Below are positions 27,058-36,756 of a DNA stretch of 64,000 bases, in pieces. The translations under genes were made by a program, and so were the position numbers. Position 1 is the first letter of the stretch. The number at the start of each line of letters is the position of its first letter. The stretch is from Paracoccus xiamenensis (GTDB lineage: Bacteria > Pseudomonadota > Alphaproteobacteria > Rhodobacterales > Rhodobacteraceae). The DNA lies in assembly GCF_011308835.1 (NCBI RefSeq), contig NZ_JAAOHY010000001.1, positions 1,302,001 through 1,366,000 on the forward strand, read 5' to 3'. Under the pieces are notes generated by a model. The model saw nothing but the letters and a program-made list of their open reading frames with translations. It was not told the origin of the DNA and searched no databases.

Positions 27058-27065
27058 GCACCGTT

Positions 27066-28556
27066 TCAGTGACTATCGGCGGCGATACGCCTTCTCCAGA
27101 TGGACAGAAGGATCAGGGCGGCGCTGGCGATGACGAAGCCGCAGGCGATGGGACGTTCCAGAAATACCATCGGATCGCCGCGCGAAATCAGCATGGCGCG
27201 GCGCAGGTTCGTCTCGATCAGCGGGCCAAGGACAAAACCCAGCAGCAGCAGCGCCGGGCTGAAGCGGGCTAGCGCCAGCAGGTATCCGACGACGCCCACC
27301 ACCGCGACGGTGGCGATGTCAAAAGCCGAACCCCGCACCGAATAGACGCCGAGGCAGACAAAAATCAGGATCGCCGGATATAGAAAGCGGAAGGGGATGC
27401 GCAGCATGGACACCCAGATCCCGATCAGCGGCAGGTTCAGGATCAGCAGCAACAGGTTGCCAATGCCAAAGCTGACGACCAGCCCCCAGAACATATCCGG
27501 GCGTGCGGTCAGCATTTCCGGGCCGGGCTGGATGCCGTGGATCACCAGCGCGCCCAGCATCAGCGCCATGATCGGATCGCCGGGAATGCCCAGCGTCAGC
27601 GTCGGCACGAAGGCGGTTATGGCGGCGGCGTTATTCGCGGCCTCGGGCCCGGCGACGCCTTCGACGGCGCCGTTGCCGAAGCGTTCGGGATGGCGGGCGA
27701 TGCGGCGTTCAAGCGCGTAGGACAGGAAGGATGACAGGGTCGAGCCGGTGCCGGGAAGCGCCCCGAAAAAGCTGCCCAGCCCGGTGCCGCGCAGTGTCGC
27801 GCCGGGCATGCGGCGCAGGTCGTCGCGGGTGGGCATCATCTGGCGGAAGGTCACGCGCTCGGGCGCGGCATGGCGTTCGGCATTGCGGATATTGCCGATC
27901 ACCTCGGCCACGCCGAACAGGCCCATGGCGAGCGCGACTAGATTGATGCCGTCCATCAGCTCGGACTGGCCGAAGGTAAAGCGCTGCGCGCCGGAATTCA
28001 CATCCGTGCCCACGCAGCCGAGGATCAGCCCCAGCGTGACCATGGCGAAGGCCTTGGCCGGGCGGTCCGAACCAATGGTCGAGGCGGCGACCAGCCCCAG
28101 CACCATCATCGCCGCGTAATCGGCGGCGCGGAAGGCGGTGGCCACCTGCGACAGCCACCCCGCCAGCACCACCAGCACCACGATCCCCAGCATCGAACCC
28201 GCAAAGGACGACACCATCGACACGAACAGTGCCACCCCTGCCCGGCCCTGCCGCGCCATGGGGTAGCCGTCCAGCGTCGTGACCGCCGATTGCGGCGTGC
28301 CGGGCAGACGCAGCAGGATGGACGCCACCGCGCCGCCATATTGCGCGCCGTAATAGACGCCCGCCAGCATCACCAGCGCGGCCTCGGGGCTGATGTAAAA
28401 GGTGATCGGCAGCAGCAGCGAGATCGCCGCCATCGCCCCGATCCCCGGCAGGACGCCGATGAAGGTGCCAAGCGTTACGCCAAGCAGGCAATAGATCAGC
28501 ACATCCGCCTGCAGCGCCACGCCGAAACCGTGGGCAAGGCCTTCCCATGCGGTCAT
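27066..28556 (-). CDS. tctA: Tripartite tricarboxylate transporter large permease (TctA)
   Basis: A 496-residue TctA with about 12 membrane helices. Family motifs are GTFIGVLPGIGAMAAISLLLP near the N-terminus, YGGAVASILLRLPGTPQSA, and the repeated half GSFFGALPGTGSTLSSFLSYALE with FVPTLTLGIPGDPIMALMLGAL. The start is the ATG at 28556, which overlaps the TctB stop as ATGA; the upstream in-frame part is a shadow of tctB. It imports carboxylates or other small organics with TctB and the TctC binding protein. Its stop is only 78 bases from the next operon. Confidence 0.94.
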   Translation of the reverse strand: MTAWEGLAHGFGVALQADVLIYCLLGVTLGTFIGVLPGIGAMAAISLLLPITFYISPEAALVMLAGVYYGAQYGGAVASILLRLPGTPQSAVTTLDGYPMARQGRAGVALFVSMVSSFAGSMLGIVVLVVLAGWLSQVATAFRAADYAAMMVLGLVAASTIGSDRPAKAFAMVTLGLILGCVGTDVNSGAQRFTFGQSELMDGINLVALAMGLFGVAEVIGNIRNAERHAAPERVTFRQMMPTRDDLRRMPGATLRGTGLGSFFGALPGTGSTLSSFLSYALERRIARHPERFGNGAVEGVAGPEAANNAAAITAFVPTLTLGIPGDPIMALMLGALVIHGIQPGPEMLTARPDMFWGLVVSFGIGNLLLLILNLPLIGIWVSMLRIPFRFLYPAILIFVCLGVYSVRGSAFDIATVAVVGVVGYLLALARFSPALLLLGFVLGPLIETNLRRAMLISRGDPMVFLERPIACGFVIASAALILLSIWRRRIAADSH

Positions 28557-28999
28557 GGCAGCTTCGGGAAGACGGGGATGGACATGCGCAGGCCAAGGAT
28601 AAAGACAGCCCAGCACAACAGGGTGACGCTGGCCGCCAGCAGGATGCGCCAGCGCCAGCCGTCATGCGGGGCGGGCAGGCTGGCGATCAGGACGGCTGCG
28701 AAACAGGCCAGCAGGATGCCAAGGCGGTTCATGCCAAACCCGAAAATCAGGATGGCACCGATGACGGCGCTCGCGTCACCCCATGCAATCTTCGGGCTTT
28801 CGGCGGCGCGGTTCCACGCGGGCAGCGCGACCGCCGCACCCAGCACAGCCAAGGCCACGCCTAACACGGTCGGAAAGAACCCTGGCCCCATGGCGCGAAG
28901 GCTGCCGAAATCCAGCCGCAGCCCGGCATAAATCGCGACGCCCGCGCCCAGCAGGCCGAGCGCAAGCCCGCCCCAGATATCCGCCCAGTCCCGGTTCAT
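28553..28999 (-). CDS. tctB: Tripartite tricarboxylate transporter small permease (TctB)
   Basis: A 148-residue small membrane subunit with four predicted helices. The LRAMGPGFFPTVLGVAL segment is the typical TctB motif. It sits between the binding-protein gene (nine bases upstream) and tctA (four-base overlap). It completes the transporter but does not decide the substrate. Confidence 0.9.
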   Translation of the reverse strand: MNRDWADIWGGLALGLLGAGVAIYAGLRLDFGSLRAMGPGFFPTVLGVALAVLGAAVALPAWNRAAESPKIAWGDASAVIGAILIFGFGMNRLGILLACFAAVLIASLPAPHDGWRWRILLAASVTLLCWAVFILGLRMSIPVFPKLP

Positions 29000-29008
29000 G
29001 CGGGCGAT

Positions 29009-30028
29009 TTACTGCGCAGCACCGACCTTGTCGATCACCGCGCCCCACATTTCGGTGTCCTCGGTGATGCGCGCCGCCAGATCCTCGGCCGAACCGCCCG
29101 CTGCCTGCCAGCCCATATCCAGCAGCTTCTTTTGCACCTCGGCATCAGACAGAATGGCGTTCACTTCGGTATTCAGGCGTTCGACAATGGCGGGATCGGT
29201 GCCAGCGGGGGCGATGAAGGCGTTCCACAGCTCGGCCTTGAAGTCGGCGGGAAGGCCCGCGTTTCCGGCGATCACCGGCACGTCGGGGATCTGCGCGAAG
29301 GGCTCGGCCGAGGTCACACCCAGCATCTTCATCTTGCCGCCCGCGACATGCGGCAGCGCGGCAGACGGAGCCATGAAGCCTGCATCGATCTCACCCCCGA
29401 TGATCGAGGTCGTGACCTCGGCATAGGCGGTGAAGGGGACGTGCAGCATCTCGATCCCGGCGGCGTTGTTGAACAGCTCGGCCGTCAGATGCGCGCCCGA
29501 CCCCTGCCCGACCGAACCATAGGCCAGTGCACCGGGTTCGGCCTTCGCAAGGTCGATGAAGCTGGCCAGATCAGCGACTTCGGATGTGCCCGACACCGCC
29601 AGCACCAAGGGCGAGGTGGCGATCAGCGCCACCGGCTGGATGTCCGTGGCCACATCATAGCCCAAATCCGGCATCATCCGCCCGGCAGTCGTCAGCGGCC
29701 CGTTAATGGTGGTGCCGAAGCTGTGCCCGTCATCGGCCGCGGCCAACATCTGCTGCACCCCGATCACCCCGCCCGCACCGGGCTTGTTTTCCACGACGAC
29801 CGGCTGACCCAGCTTTTCGGCCAGCGGCTCGGTGATGATCCGCGCCAGCAGATCGGGCGAGGAGCCGGCGGGGAAGCCGACGTAGACATGGACCGGCCCG
29901 GTCGGCCATTCCTGCGCGAATGCAGGGGTCGTCAGGGCAAACGCTGCGGCCGCTGCAAGCGCCGCGCGGCGGGTAATGGTCGCGCCAACACCTGCAATAT
30001 TGCCGGTTCCGATCAGTTGCTGCTTCAT
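29009..30028 (-). CDS. tctC: Tripartite tricarboxylate transporter binding protein (TctC/Bug family)
   Basis: A 339-residue Bug-type periplasmic receptor. The N-terminal signal contains a twin Arg (ITRRAALAAAAAFAL) ending in AFAQ, so Tat or Sec export is possible. Family motifs are HVYVGFPAGSSPDLLARI, VVVENKPGAGGVIG, YGSVGQGSGAHLTAELF and IEMLHVPFTAYAEV. Bug proteins bind carboxylates, amino acids or nicotinate-like compounds through two conserved water-held contacts. The promoter region shares a 12-base -35 block with the 14-gene operon, which suggests that this receptor serves the same pathway or a product of it. Confidence 0.93.
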   Translation of the reverse strand: MKQQLIGTGNIAGVGATITRRAALAAAAAFALTTPAFAQEWPTGPVHVYVGFPAGSSPDLLARIITEPLAEKLGQPVVVENKPGAGGVIGVQQMLAAADDGHSFGTTINGPLTTAGRMMPDLGYDVATDIQPVALIATSPLVLAVSGTSEVADLASFIDLAKAEPGALAYGSVGQGSGAHLTAELFNNAAGIEMLHVPFTAYAEVTTSIIGGEIDAGFMAPSAALPHVAGGKMKMLGVTSAEPFAQIPDVPVIAGNAGLPADFKAELWNAFIAPAGTDPAIVERLNTEVNAILSDAEVQKKLLDMGWQAAGGSAEDLAARITEDTEMWGAVIDKVGAAQ

Positions 30029-30051
30029 CCCTGTCCCTCCGAGAACGTCAT

Positions 30052-30096
30052 CCTGAACAGCTCCAAGCGAGTAGATGGGCGGCGCGATTCGGTCAA
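30052..30096 (-). promoter_or_regulatory. Possible promoter and degenerate operator of the TTT transporter operon
   Basis: On the minus strand TTGACCGAATCG includes a -35 box (30091-30096) identical over 12 bases to the -35 region of the 14-gene operon. After a 17-base spacer comes TACTCG (30068-30073), a weak -10, then CTTGGAGCTGTTCAGG (30052-30067). That last segment matches the LacI-type palindrome core at 10 of 16 positions and at the same distance. Both promoter and operator are tentative. Confidence 0.35.
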
Positions 30097-30239
30097 CACG
30101 CTTGGCCTTCGCTGCACCTGCCTACGTGGACCGTATATGCGGTTGATCCCCAAATGGATTCGCGGCACAGATCAGCGGTCGACGTGCAGATGGAAGGCAC
30201 GCCGGGATCGCAGACAATGACTGGAAAGGGACAGCCAAC

Positions 30240-31169
30240 ATGACCTGGGATGTGGTGGTAACCGCCAAGGATACCCGCGAGGCAATCGGACTGTTCATCA
30301 GCCGCTACAAGCGGATGGGGGCGTCGCGGATATTCATCCATTACGATGATCCTGACCATGTTCACCTTTTCGATGACGAACGGATCGAAATCACCGTCTG
30401 CGATGCAGATTATTGGGCCGGTGCCAGGCCGGACGGGCTGGAGCGGCGCCAGAAACACAACGCAACGCTGGCCCGCGCCCGCTCGGGTGCGGATTGGATA
30501 TTCAGCTGTGATGTCGACGAACACCTGTGGAGCGAGCAGCAGGTCAGCAAATTGCTGGACGCGGTGCCCGAACATGTGCTGTCGGTCTCGGTCCCGCCGG
30601 TCGAGGCTGTCTATACTGCCGCCCCGGAAAGTGAAGATGACATCGTTTCCACCCCGTGGTTCAAAGTCCAGGAACGCGACGCCGCAGCGCGCGGTACGTT
30701 CTGGACCGAAAAGCTGGGCGATCTGGCCGGTCTAAGCACTGCCGGCTATTGGGGACACACGCATGGCAAATCGTTCACCCGCGTCCGGGGCACCCCCCCG
30801 CTGGCGGAAATGCCGCTGCACAATCATGCCGGCCGCACCCCCTTCGCACCGGCCAGGCTGCCGGGGCTTTGGCTGCGCCATTACGATTGCCGCATTCTGG
30901 ACAGTTGGCGCAAAAAACATGTCGAACGTATTGACGGCACAGTCCGGACGCCCCGGATGGGCAACGAGCGGCGCCAGATCGCTAAGCTGATCCAGCGCGC
31001 CTATGCGGCGGATGGCGAAGCAGGCTTGCAGCCGATCTATGAAAGGATGTTCTGCCTTGATCCGGCGACGCTGCAGCTGGCGGCGGAACAGGGCTTCATC
31101 CGCCGCTTTCCGCCCGAGGAAGGCGGGCAGGAGCTGCCGGAAGAAGGAAGCTGCCAGACCGGCCTGTGA
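30240..31169 (+). CDS. Glycosyltransferase family 2-like protein
   Basis: A 309-residue soluble protein. The opening TWDVVVTAKDTREAIGLFISRYKRMGAS and the acidic SCDVDEHLW motif resemble the family 2 (Glyco_tranf_2_4) fold, where the Asp-x-Asp-like site binds the metal of a nucleotide sugar. A conserved HNHAGRTPF segment lies in the middle. It stands alone between two transporter operons on the other strand, and the preceding AAAGGGACAGCCAAC is a fair ribosome site. Related proteins in Rhodobacteraceae lie in cell-surface polysaccharide loci, but no such neighbours are here. The acceptor is unknown. Confidence 0.75.
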   Translation: MTWDVVVTAKDTREAIGLFISRYKRMGASRIFIHYDDPDHVHLFDDERIEITVCDADYWAGARPDGLERRQKHNATLARARSGADWIFSCDVDEHLWSEQQVSKLLDAVPEHVLSVSVPPVEAVYTAAPESEDDIVSTPWFKVQERDAAARGTFWTEKLGDLAGLSTAGYWGHTHGKSFTRVRGTPPLAEMPLHNHAGRTPFAPARLPGLWLRHYDCRILDSWRKKHVERIDGTVRTPRMGNERRQIAKLIQRAYAADGEAGLQPIYERMFCLDPATLQLAAEQGFIRRFPPEEGGQELPEEGSCQTGL

Positions 31170-31181
31170 TGCAGGTCCGGT
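31158..31181. terminator. Terminator-like hairpin between convergent genes
   Basis: ACCGG plus CCTG (31158-31166) pairs with CAGG, a bulged T, then CCGGT (31172-31181) around a five-base loop. It covers the glycosyltransferase stop. No T-run follows, so it is a weak candidate shared by the two convergent transcripts. Confidence 0.35.
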
Positions 31182-31196
31182 TTCCGGTTCCCAGTC

Positions 31197-32522
31197 TTAC
31201 CCGGCCAGAAACCGCACCAGCCATAGCGACATTTCAGGAAAGCCCGCAACGACGGCCAGCCCGACAAGGCTGGCCAGCAGAAAGGGCAGCGCGCCTTTCG
31301 CCACGTTCTCGATCGACAGGCGCGTCACGTTGGCGGCGACATACAGGTTGATGCCCACGGGCGGGGTAATCAGCCCGATGGCCAGATTGACCATCAGCAG
31401 CACGCCGAACCAGACCGGCGACCAGCCCATTTCGTGGACCACCGGCATGAAGATCGGCAGCGAGATGAACATGACTGTGACCGCATCCATGAACATCCCC
31501 GCGATCAGCAGGATCACCATGATGACGATCAGGATTACCGTCTGATTGTCAGAAATGCCAAGCAGCGCGGTTGAATAGCTGCCGACCAGATCCTCGACCG
31601 TGACGACCCAGCCGAACAGGCTGGCATAGGCCACAACCAGCATCACCACCGCAGATGACGCGGCGGCATCGGCCAGTGAATCATACAGGCCCCGGACGGT
31701 CAGCGTGCGATAGATCAGCCCGCCGACGGCAAGCGCATAGACGGTGGCCACAAGTGCCGCCTCGGTGGGTGTGAAAACGCCGGAATAGATGCCGCCAAGG
31801 ATGACGACCGGCGTCATCAGCCCCCAAAAGCTGTCCCGGAAGGATTGCCACAGCCGCGCGCCGTAAGGCAGGCCCACATACGGGTCGGGGCTAAGCCGAT
31901 CCAGCGCCGCGCGCCCCTGCCCGCGTTTCGCAAAAGGCAATACGGCCAGCATCATCAGCCCCATGAACATGCCGGGGATGACGGCGGCAATGAAAAGCTG
32001 CGAGATCGAGGTTTCCGCGATCACGCCATAGATCACCAGCCCGATCGAGGGCGGGATGACGATGGAAAAGGCCGCACCCGTCGCGACCAGTCCGGCGGCG
32101 AAAGCGCGGCTGTACCCGTCTTCCTCCATCGCGCGGATCAGCATCGGGCCGATGGCCGCGACCGATGCGGGGCCTGACCCGGAAACCGCACCCCAGAACA
32201 GGCAGACGACGGTGCCGACGACACCCATCCCACCCGGCAGATTGCCGATCAGCACCCGGAAAAAACGGATCATGCGTTCAGCTATGCCAAGCGACCCCAT
32301 CAGTGACCCGGCGAGGATGAAGAACGGGATGGCCAGCAGCGAGTATTTGGCGATACCGGCGGCGATCAGGTCACCCGCCAGATCGAAACCAAAGCCGATC
32401 ACCCACATCGCGTACAGCGCCGACAGCCCCAGCGAAAACGCCACCGGCACGCCGATGGCCATCAGCAAGAAGAAGGCGATGACCATCTGGGTCCCGGCGG
32501 GGATCGCGATCAGCTCAGACAT
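31197..32522 (-). CDS. TRAP transporter large permease (DctM family)
   Basis: A 441-residue DctM-type membrane subunit with about 12 helices. Typical segments are IPFFILAGSLMGSLGIAERMIRF, GTVVCLFWGAVSGSGPASVAAIGPML and GLITPPVGINLYVAANV. It drives sodium-coupled uptake of an organic acid with DctQ and DctP. Its start overlaps the DctQ gene by eight bases, and its end converges on the glycosyltransferase gene. Confidence 0.94.
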   Translation of the reverse strand: MSELIAIPAGTQMVIAFFLLMAIGVPVAFSLGLSALYAMWVIGFGFDLAGDLIAAGIAKYSLLAIPFFILAGSLMGSLGIAERMIRFFRVLIGNLPGGMGVVGTVVCLFWGAVSGSGPASVAAIGPMLIRAMEEDGYSRAFAAGLVATGAAFSIVIPPSIGLVIYGVIAETSISQLFIAAVIPGMFMGLMMLAVLPFAKRGQGRAALDRLSPDPYVGLPYGARLWQSFRDSFWGLMTPVVILGGIYSGVFTPTEAALVATVYALAVGGLIYRTLTVRGLYDSLADAAASSAVVMLVVAYASLFGWVVTVEDLVGSYSTALLGISDNQTVILIVIMVILLIAGMFMDAVTVMFISLPIFMPVVHEMGWSPVWFGVLLMVNLAIGLITPPVGINLYVAANVTRLSIENVAKGALPFLLASLVGLAVVAGFPEMSLWLVRFLAG

Positions 32523-33000
32523 CGGGGACCTCGGTCCGGGCGCGGCCCATCAGCACGTCGCGAGCATGTTGCAGATAGCGCAGAATGATCAGCGCGAAAC
32601 CGAAGGGCACGGCGGCCTGATAATACCAGGCCGGGATTTGCAGGGCATAGGACTTCATGCCGTTGTTCCACAGGTTCACCAGCGCCTGCCACGAAAACCA
32701 CGCCGACATCGCCAGCAGCAGAACCGACAGCGTCACCGCCAGCAGAAAGACCGCGCGGCGCAGCCTGTGCGGCAGCTTGTCGACCAGCAGCGTGACCGCC
32801 AGATGTTCGCCCCGGCGCGCGGCGATGGCGGCGCCAAAGACGGTCAACAGCAGAAAGCCGTTTGTCAGCAATTCCTCGGTCGAGGCCAGCGAGAGATTGG
32901 TCAGGTAACGCACGCAGACATTCGCGAACCCGATTGCTGTCATGCCCAGAAAGATCACCGCGCAGATGATCTTTTCGGCCTCGTCGAAGATGAAGCGCAT
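32515..33000 (-). CDS. TRAP transporter small permease (DctQ family)
   Basis: A 161-residue four-helix membrane subunit. It shows the family's EELLTNGFLLLTVFGAAIAARRGEHLAVTLLVD pattern (quoted in parts: EELLTNGFLL and RRGEHLAV). It stabilises the DctM subunit. The start lies 43 bases after the DctP stop. Confidence 0.9.
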   Translation of the reverse strand: MRFIFDEAEKIICAVIFLGMTAIGFANVCVRYLTNLSLASTEELLTNGFLLLTVFGAAIAARRGEHLAVTLLVDKLPHRLRRAVFLLAVTLSVLLLAMSAWFSWQALVNLWNNGMKSYALQIPAWYYQAAVPFGFALIILRYLQHARDVLMGRARTEVPDV

Positions 33001-33043
33001 GGCGTCCCCCCGTGATGGCGGACCCGAAGGCCCGCCTTGCCGG

Positions 33044-34039
33044 TCACTGTGCGGAAGCCACCGCGTCCTGGAAGGATTTCACCAGATCGGGGCCGACCTT
33101 TTCGGCCCAGGTATCAAATGCGGGCTTGGTCGCCTCGCGGAAGGCCGCGAGTTCTTCGGGCGAGGGCTCGTGAACCTCCATCCCCTGCTCTTTCAGGAAG
33201 GCCACGCCCTTGTCGGTGCCTTCGCGGCTGATCTGGCGCTGGAAGGCCATGGCTTCGGTCGCGGCTTCCTGAAACTTGGCCTGGGTGTCGGCGTCCAGAC
33301 CTTCCCACTTGGCCTTGGAAATCCCCAGGAACAGCGGGTCATAGGAATAGTGCCAGGTCGTGATGTATTTCTGCATCTCATAGACCTGCTGCGGGATGAT
33401 GACCGCGCCGATCGGGTTTTCCTGTCCGTCGACCACGCCCTGCTGCAACGCTGTCAGGGTTTCCGACCACTGCATCTGCTGCGGGTTTGCGCCAAGCGCA
33501 TTCATCACGTCGATATACATCGGCCCGGCCACGCGGACATTCAGGCCCTTCATATCGTCGGGGGATTTGACCGCCTGCTTGTTATTGGTCAGCTCGCGAA
33601 AGCCGTTCTCGCCCCAGGCCAGCACCTTGATGCCCTTTTCATCAAGGATCGCTTCCAGCGGCTTGACCGCATCGCCCTGCGTTGTCGCATCGACCTGCGC
33701 ATAGTTTTCATACATGTAAGGCAATGAGAAAACGGCCATTTCCGGCACCAGCGGCGTTACGTTGATGGCCGAGGTCACGACCAGATCCAGCGCGCCACGC
33801 CCGACCATCTCGGCCTGCTTCATCTGGTCGCCGCCCGACAGCTGCGCGTTCGGGAAGACGCGGACGTCATAGGCGCCTTCGGTCTTTTCCGACAGAAGCT
33901 CGCCGAACTTTTCGGCACCCTGCTGCCATGTGGTGGTGTCGCCGACATTGTGCGACAGGCGCAGCGTTTCGGCCTGTGCCGAGATCGCCATGATCGCCGA
34001 GGCAGCAAGTGCGGCAAAGCTGATGCGGGTGATGGTCAT
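33044..34039 (-). CDS. TRAP transporter periplasmic binding protein (DctP family)
   Basis: A 331-residue DctP receptor. The start at 34039 has GGGAGGA seven bases before it and gives a clean signal peptide (MTITRISFAALAASAIM...SAQA). The ligand-binding Arg lies in GLNVRVAGPMYIDVMNALGA, with the family's LQQGVVDGQENPIGAV following. Substrates are carboxylates in nearly all members. It follows fghA by 114 bases on the same strand, so it might be transcribed with the formaldehyde genes or from its own promoter; the sequence does not decide. Confidence 0.92.
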   Translation of the reverse strand: MTITRISFAALAASAIMAISAQAETLRLSHNVGDTTTWQQGAEKFGELLSEKTEGAYDVRVFPNAQLSGGDQMKQAEMVGRGALDLVVTSAINVTPLVPEMAVFSLPYMYENYAQVDATTQGDAVKPLEAILDEKGIKVLAWGENGFRELTNNKQAVKSPDDMKGLNVRVAGPMYIDVMNALGANPQQMQWSETLTALQQGVVDGQENPIGAVIIPQQVYEMQKYITTWHYSYDPLFLGISKAKWEGLDADTQAKFQEAATEAMAFQRQISREGTDKGVAFLKEQGMEVHEPSPEELAAFREATKPAFDTWAEKVGPDLVKSFQDAVASAQ

Positions 34040-34153
34040 GTCTTCCTCCCTTGATCCGTTCAAGCGGCCGGGATCTGCGCCCGGCCTTCAGGTCACGCGG
34101 AACCATGGCCCGAAGGCCGGGCTGCATACAAGGCGTATTTTCGCAATTCCGCC

Positions 34154-34993
34154 TTAGTTGCCCCGCAGCCGCTCGGCATGCCAGCGGATGTGATCGCCCA
34201 TGAAACTCTGCACGAAGAAATAGCTGTGGTCATAGCCGTCCTGCAGTCGCATCACCGAAGCCTGACGCCGCGCCGCCATCGCATCCGCAAGCGCCTGCGG
34301 GCGCAGCAGGTCATAGAACTGGTCACTGCTGCCCTGGTCTATCAGGATATCGCCCGGAAAGCCGCGCTCCGCCATCAGCAGCGTCGTATCATGGGCGGCC
34401 CATTTCGTCCGGTCCTCGCCCAGATAGGCGGTCAACTGTTTGCGGCCCCATTCCGACTCGGTCGGGTTGGCGATGGGCGCAAAGGCCGACACGCTGCGAT
34501 AGGTGTCGGGCATGGTCATCGCCATGGTCAGCGCGCCATGACCGCCCATCGAATGCCCGGTGATGCCCTGCGCATCGCGCCGCAACGGGAAGGCGTCGAA
34601 GACCACGCGAGGCAGATCGCGGGTGACATAGTCCCACATGCGAAAATGCGGCGCCCAAGGCTTTTGCGTCGCATCGACATAAAAGCCCGCGCCCTGCCCC
34701 AGATCATAGGCGTCATCATCCGCGACTCCATCGCCCCGCGGCGAGGTGTCCGGGAAGATCAGCGCCATCCCTTCGCGCGCGGCGTGTTCTTGCGCGCCGG
34801 CCTTGGTCATGGCGTTTTCATGGGTGCAGGTCAGCCCCGACAGGTACCACAGGACCGGCACCGGCCCGGCTTTGGCTGCGGGCGGCAGATAGACCGCGAA
34901 AGTCATGTCGGTGCCCGTGGCTTCTGACGCGTGGCGGTACACGCCTTGCGTGCCGCCGAAGCTGCGGTTTTCGGAAACGGTTTCAAGCGGCAT
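34154..34993 (-). CDS. fghA: S-formylglutathione hydrolase
   Basis: A 279-residue esterase-D family serine hydrolase that splits S-formylglutathione into formate and glutathione. The nucleophile is in TGHSMGGHGALT, the Asp in DQGSSDQFYDLL and the His in GYDHSYFFV. The family's WYLSGLTCTHENAM oxyanion segment is present. It follows the glutathione-dependent formaldehyde dehydrogenase and a GNAT protein, overlapping the latter by 11 bases, so formaldehyde oxidation enzymes are made together. This pair is characteristic of methylotrophic Paracoccus, though it also serves general formaldehyde detoxification. Confidence 0.95.
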   Translation of the reverse strand: MPLETVSENRSFGGTQGVYRHASEATGTDMTFAVYLPPAAKAGPVPVLWYLSGLTCTHENAMTKAGAQEHAAREGMALIFPDTSPRGDGVADDDAYDLGQGAGFYVDATQKPWAPHFRMWDYVTRDLPRVVFDAFPLRRDAQGITGHSMGGHGALTMAMTMPDTYRSVSAFAPIANPTESEWGRKQLTAYLGEDRTKWAAHDTTLLMAERGFPGDILIDQGSSDQFYDLLRPQALADAMAARRQASVMRLQDGYDHSYFFVQSFMGDHIRWHAERLRGN

Positions 34994-35494
34994 CGGCAGC
35001 CCCTTCGGTCAGGTCGTGATACATCACCAGCGCATCGACATAGCCAAGGCTGGGATGCAGAAATGCCCCCGGCAGGCGACCAACGACATCAAAGCCCGCT
35101 TTCTTCCAGGAATGCACGGCATCGTCATTGCTGGCGACGACGAAGTTGAACTGCATGGCGCGAAAGCCCTGCCCGCGCGCCCAGTCCTTCGCATGGGCGA
35201 CCAGCGCCGCCGCAACGCCTTGCCCGCGCGCTGCCGTTGCCGTCGCAAAACTGGCATTGGCCACATGCGACGCCCCGCCGGGACGGTTTCGCCCCACATG
35301 GCTGGTGCCGAGCACCACGCCGTCGCGTTCGGCCACGAACACGGTGAAGGGCGACGCAAACCAATCCGCCAGCGCATCCTCGCGGCTGATGTCGCGGTCG
35401 ATGCAATAGGTCTCGCCCGCGCGGTAAACGGGTTCAAGGATGGCCCAGATGGCACCCTGATCGTCAGCCGTCGCGGGACGCAACTCGACTGTCA

Positions 35495-35495
<1 letters not shown>
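34983..35495 (-). CDS. GNAT family N-acetyltransferase
   Basis: A 170-residue GNAT protein. The acetyl-CoA loop ATAARGQGVAAALVAHAKDWA contains the R/Q-x-x-G-x-G/A pattern, and FVVASNDDAVHSWKKAGFDVVG is the usual beta-bulge and C-terminal region. The ATG at 35495 shares a TGATG junction with the dehydrogenase gene; a TTG one codon before is unlikely. It lies between the two enzymes of the formaldehyde pathway with overlaps on both sides. Its substrate is unknown; acetylation of an amine or a toxic electrophile adduct is possible. Confidence 0.88.
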
Positions 35496-36622
<1,127 letters not shown>

Positions 36623-36756
36623 CGGCATCTCCTTTGCTTTGAATCATGTTTTGGACAGCAGGGCGCGCGGGTCAACCCATCTCCGGCCCTGTGGTTCGCC
36701 GTTGCCGAACGGGCGGGGCTCTGGCAGGGTTGGCCTGTCTGTTAAAGGGGGGCGCG

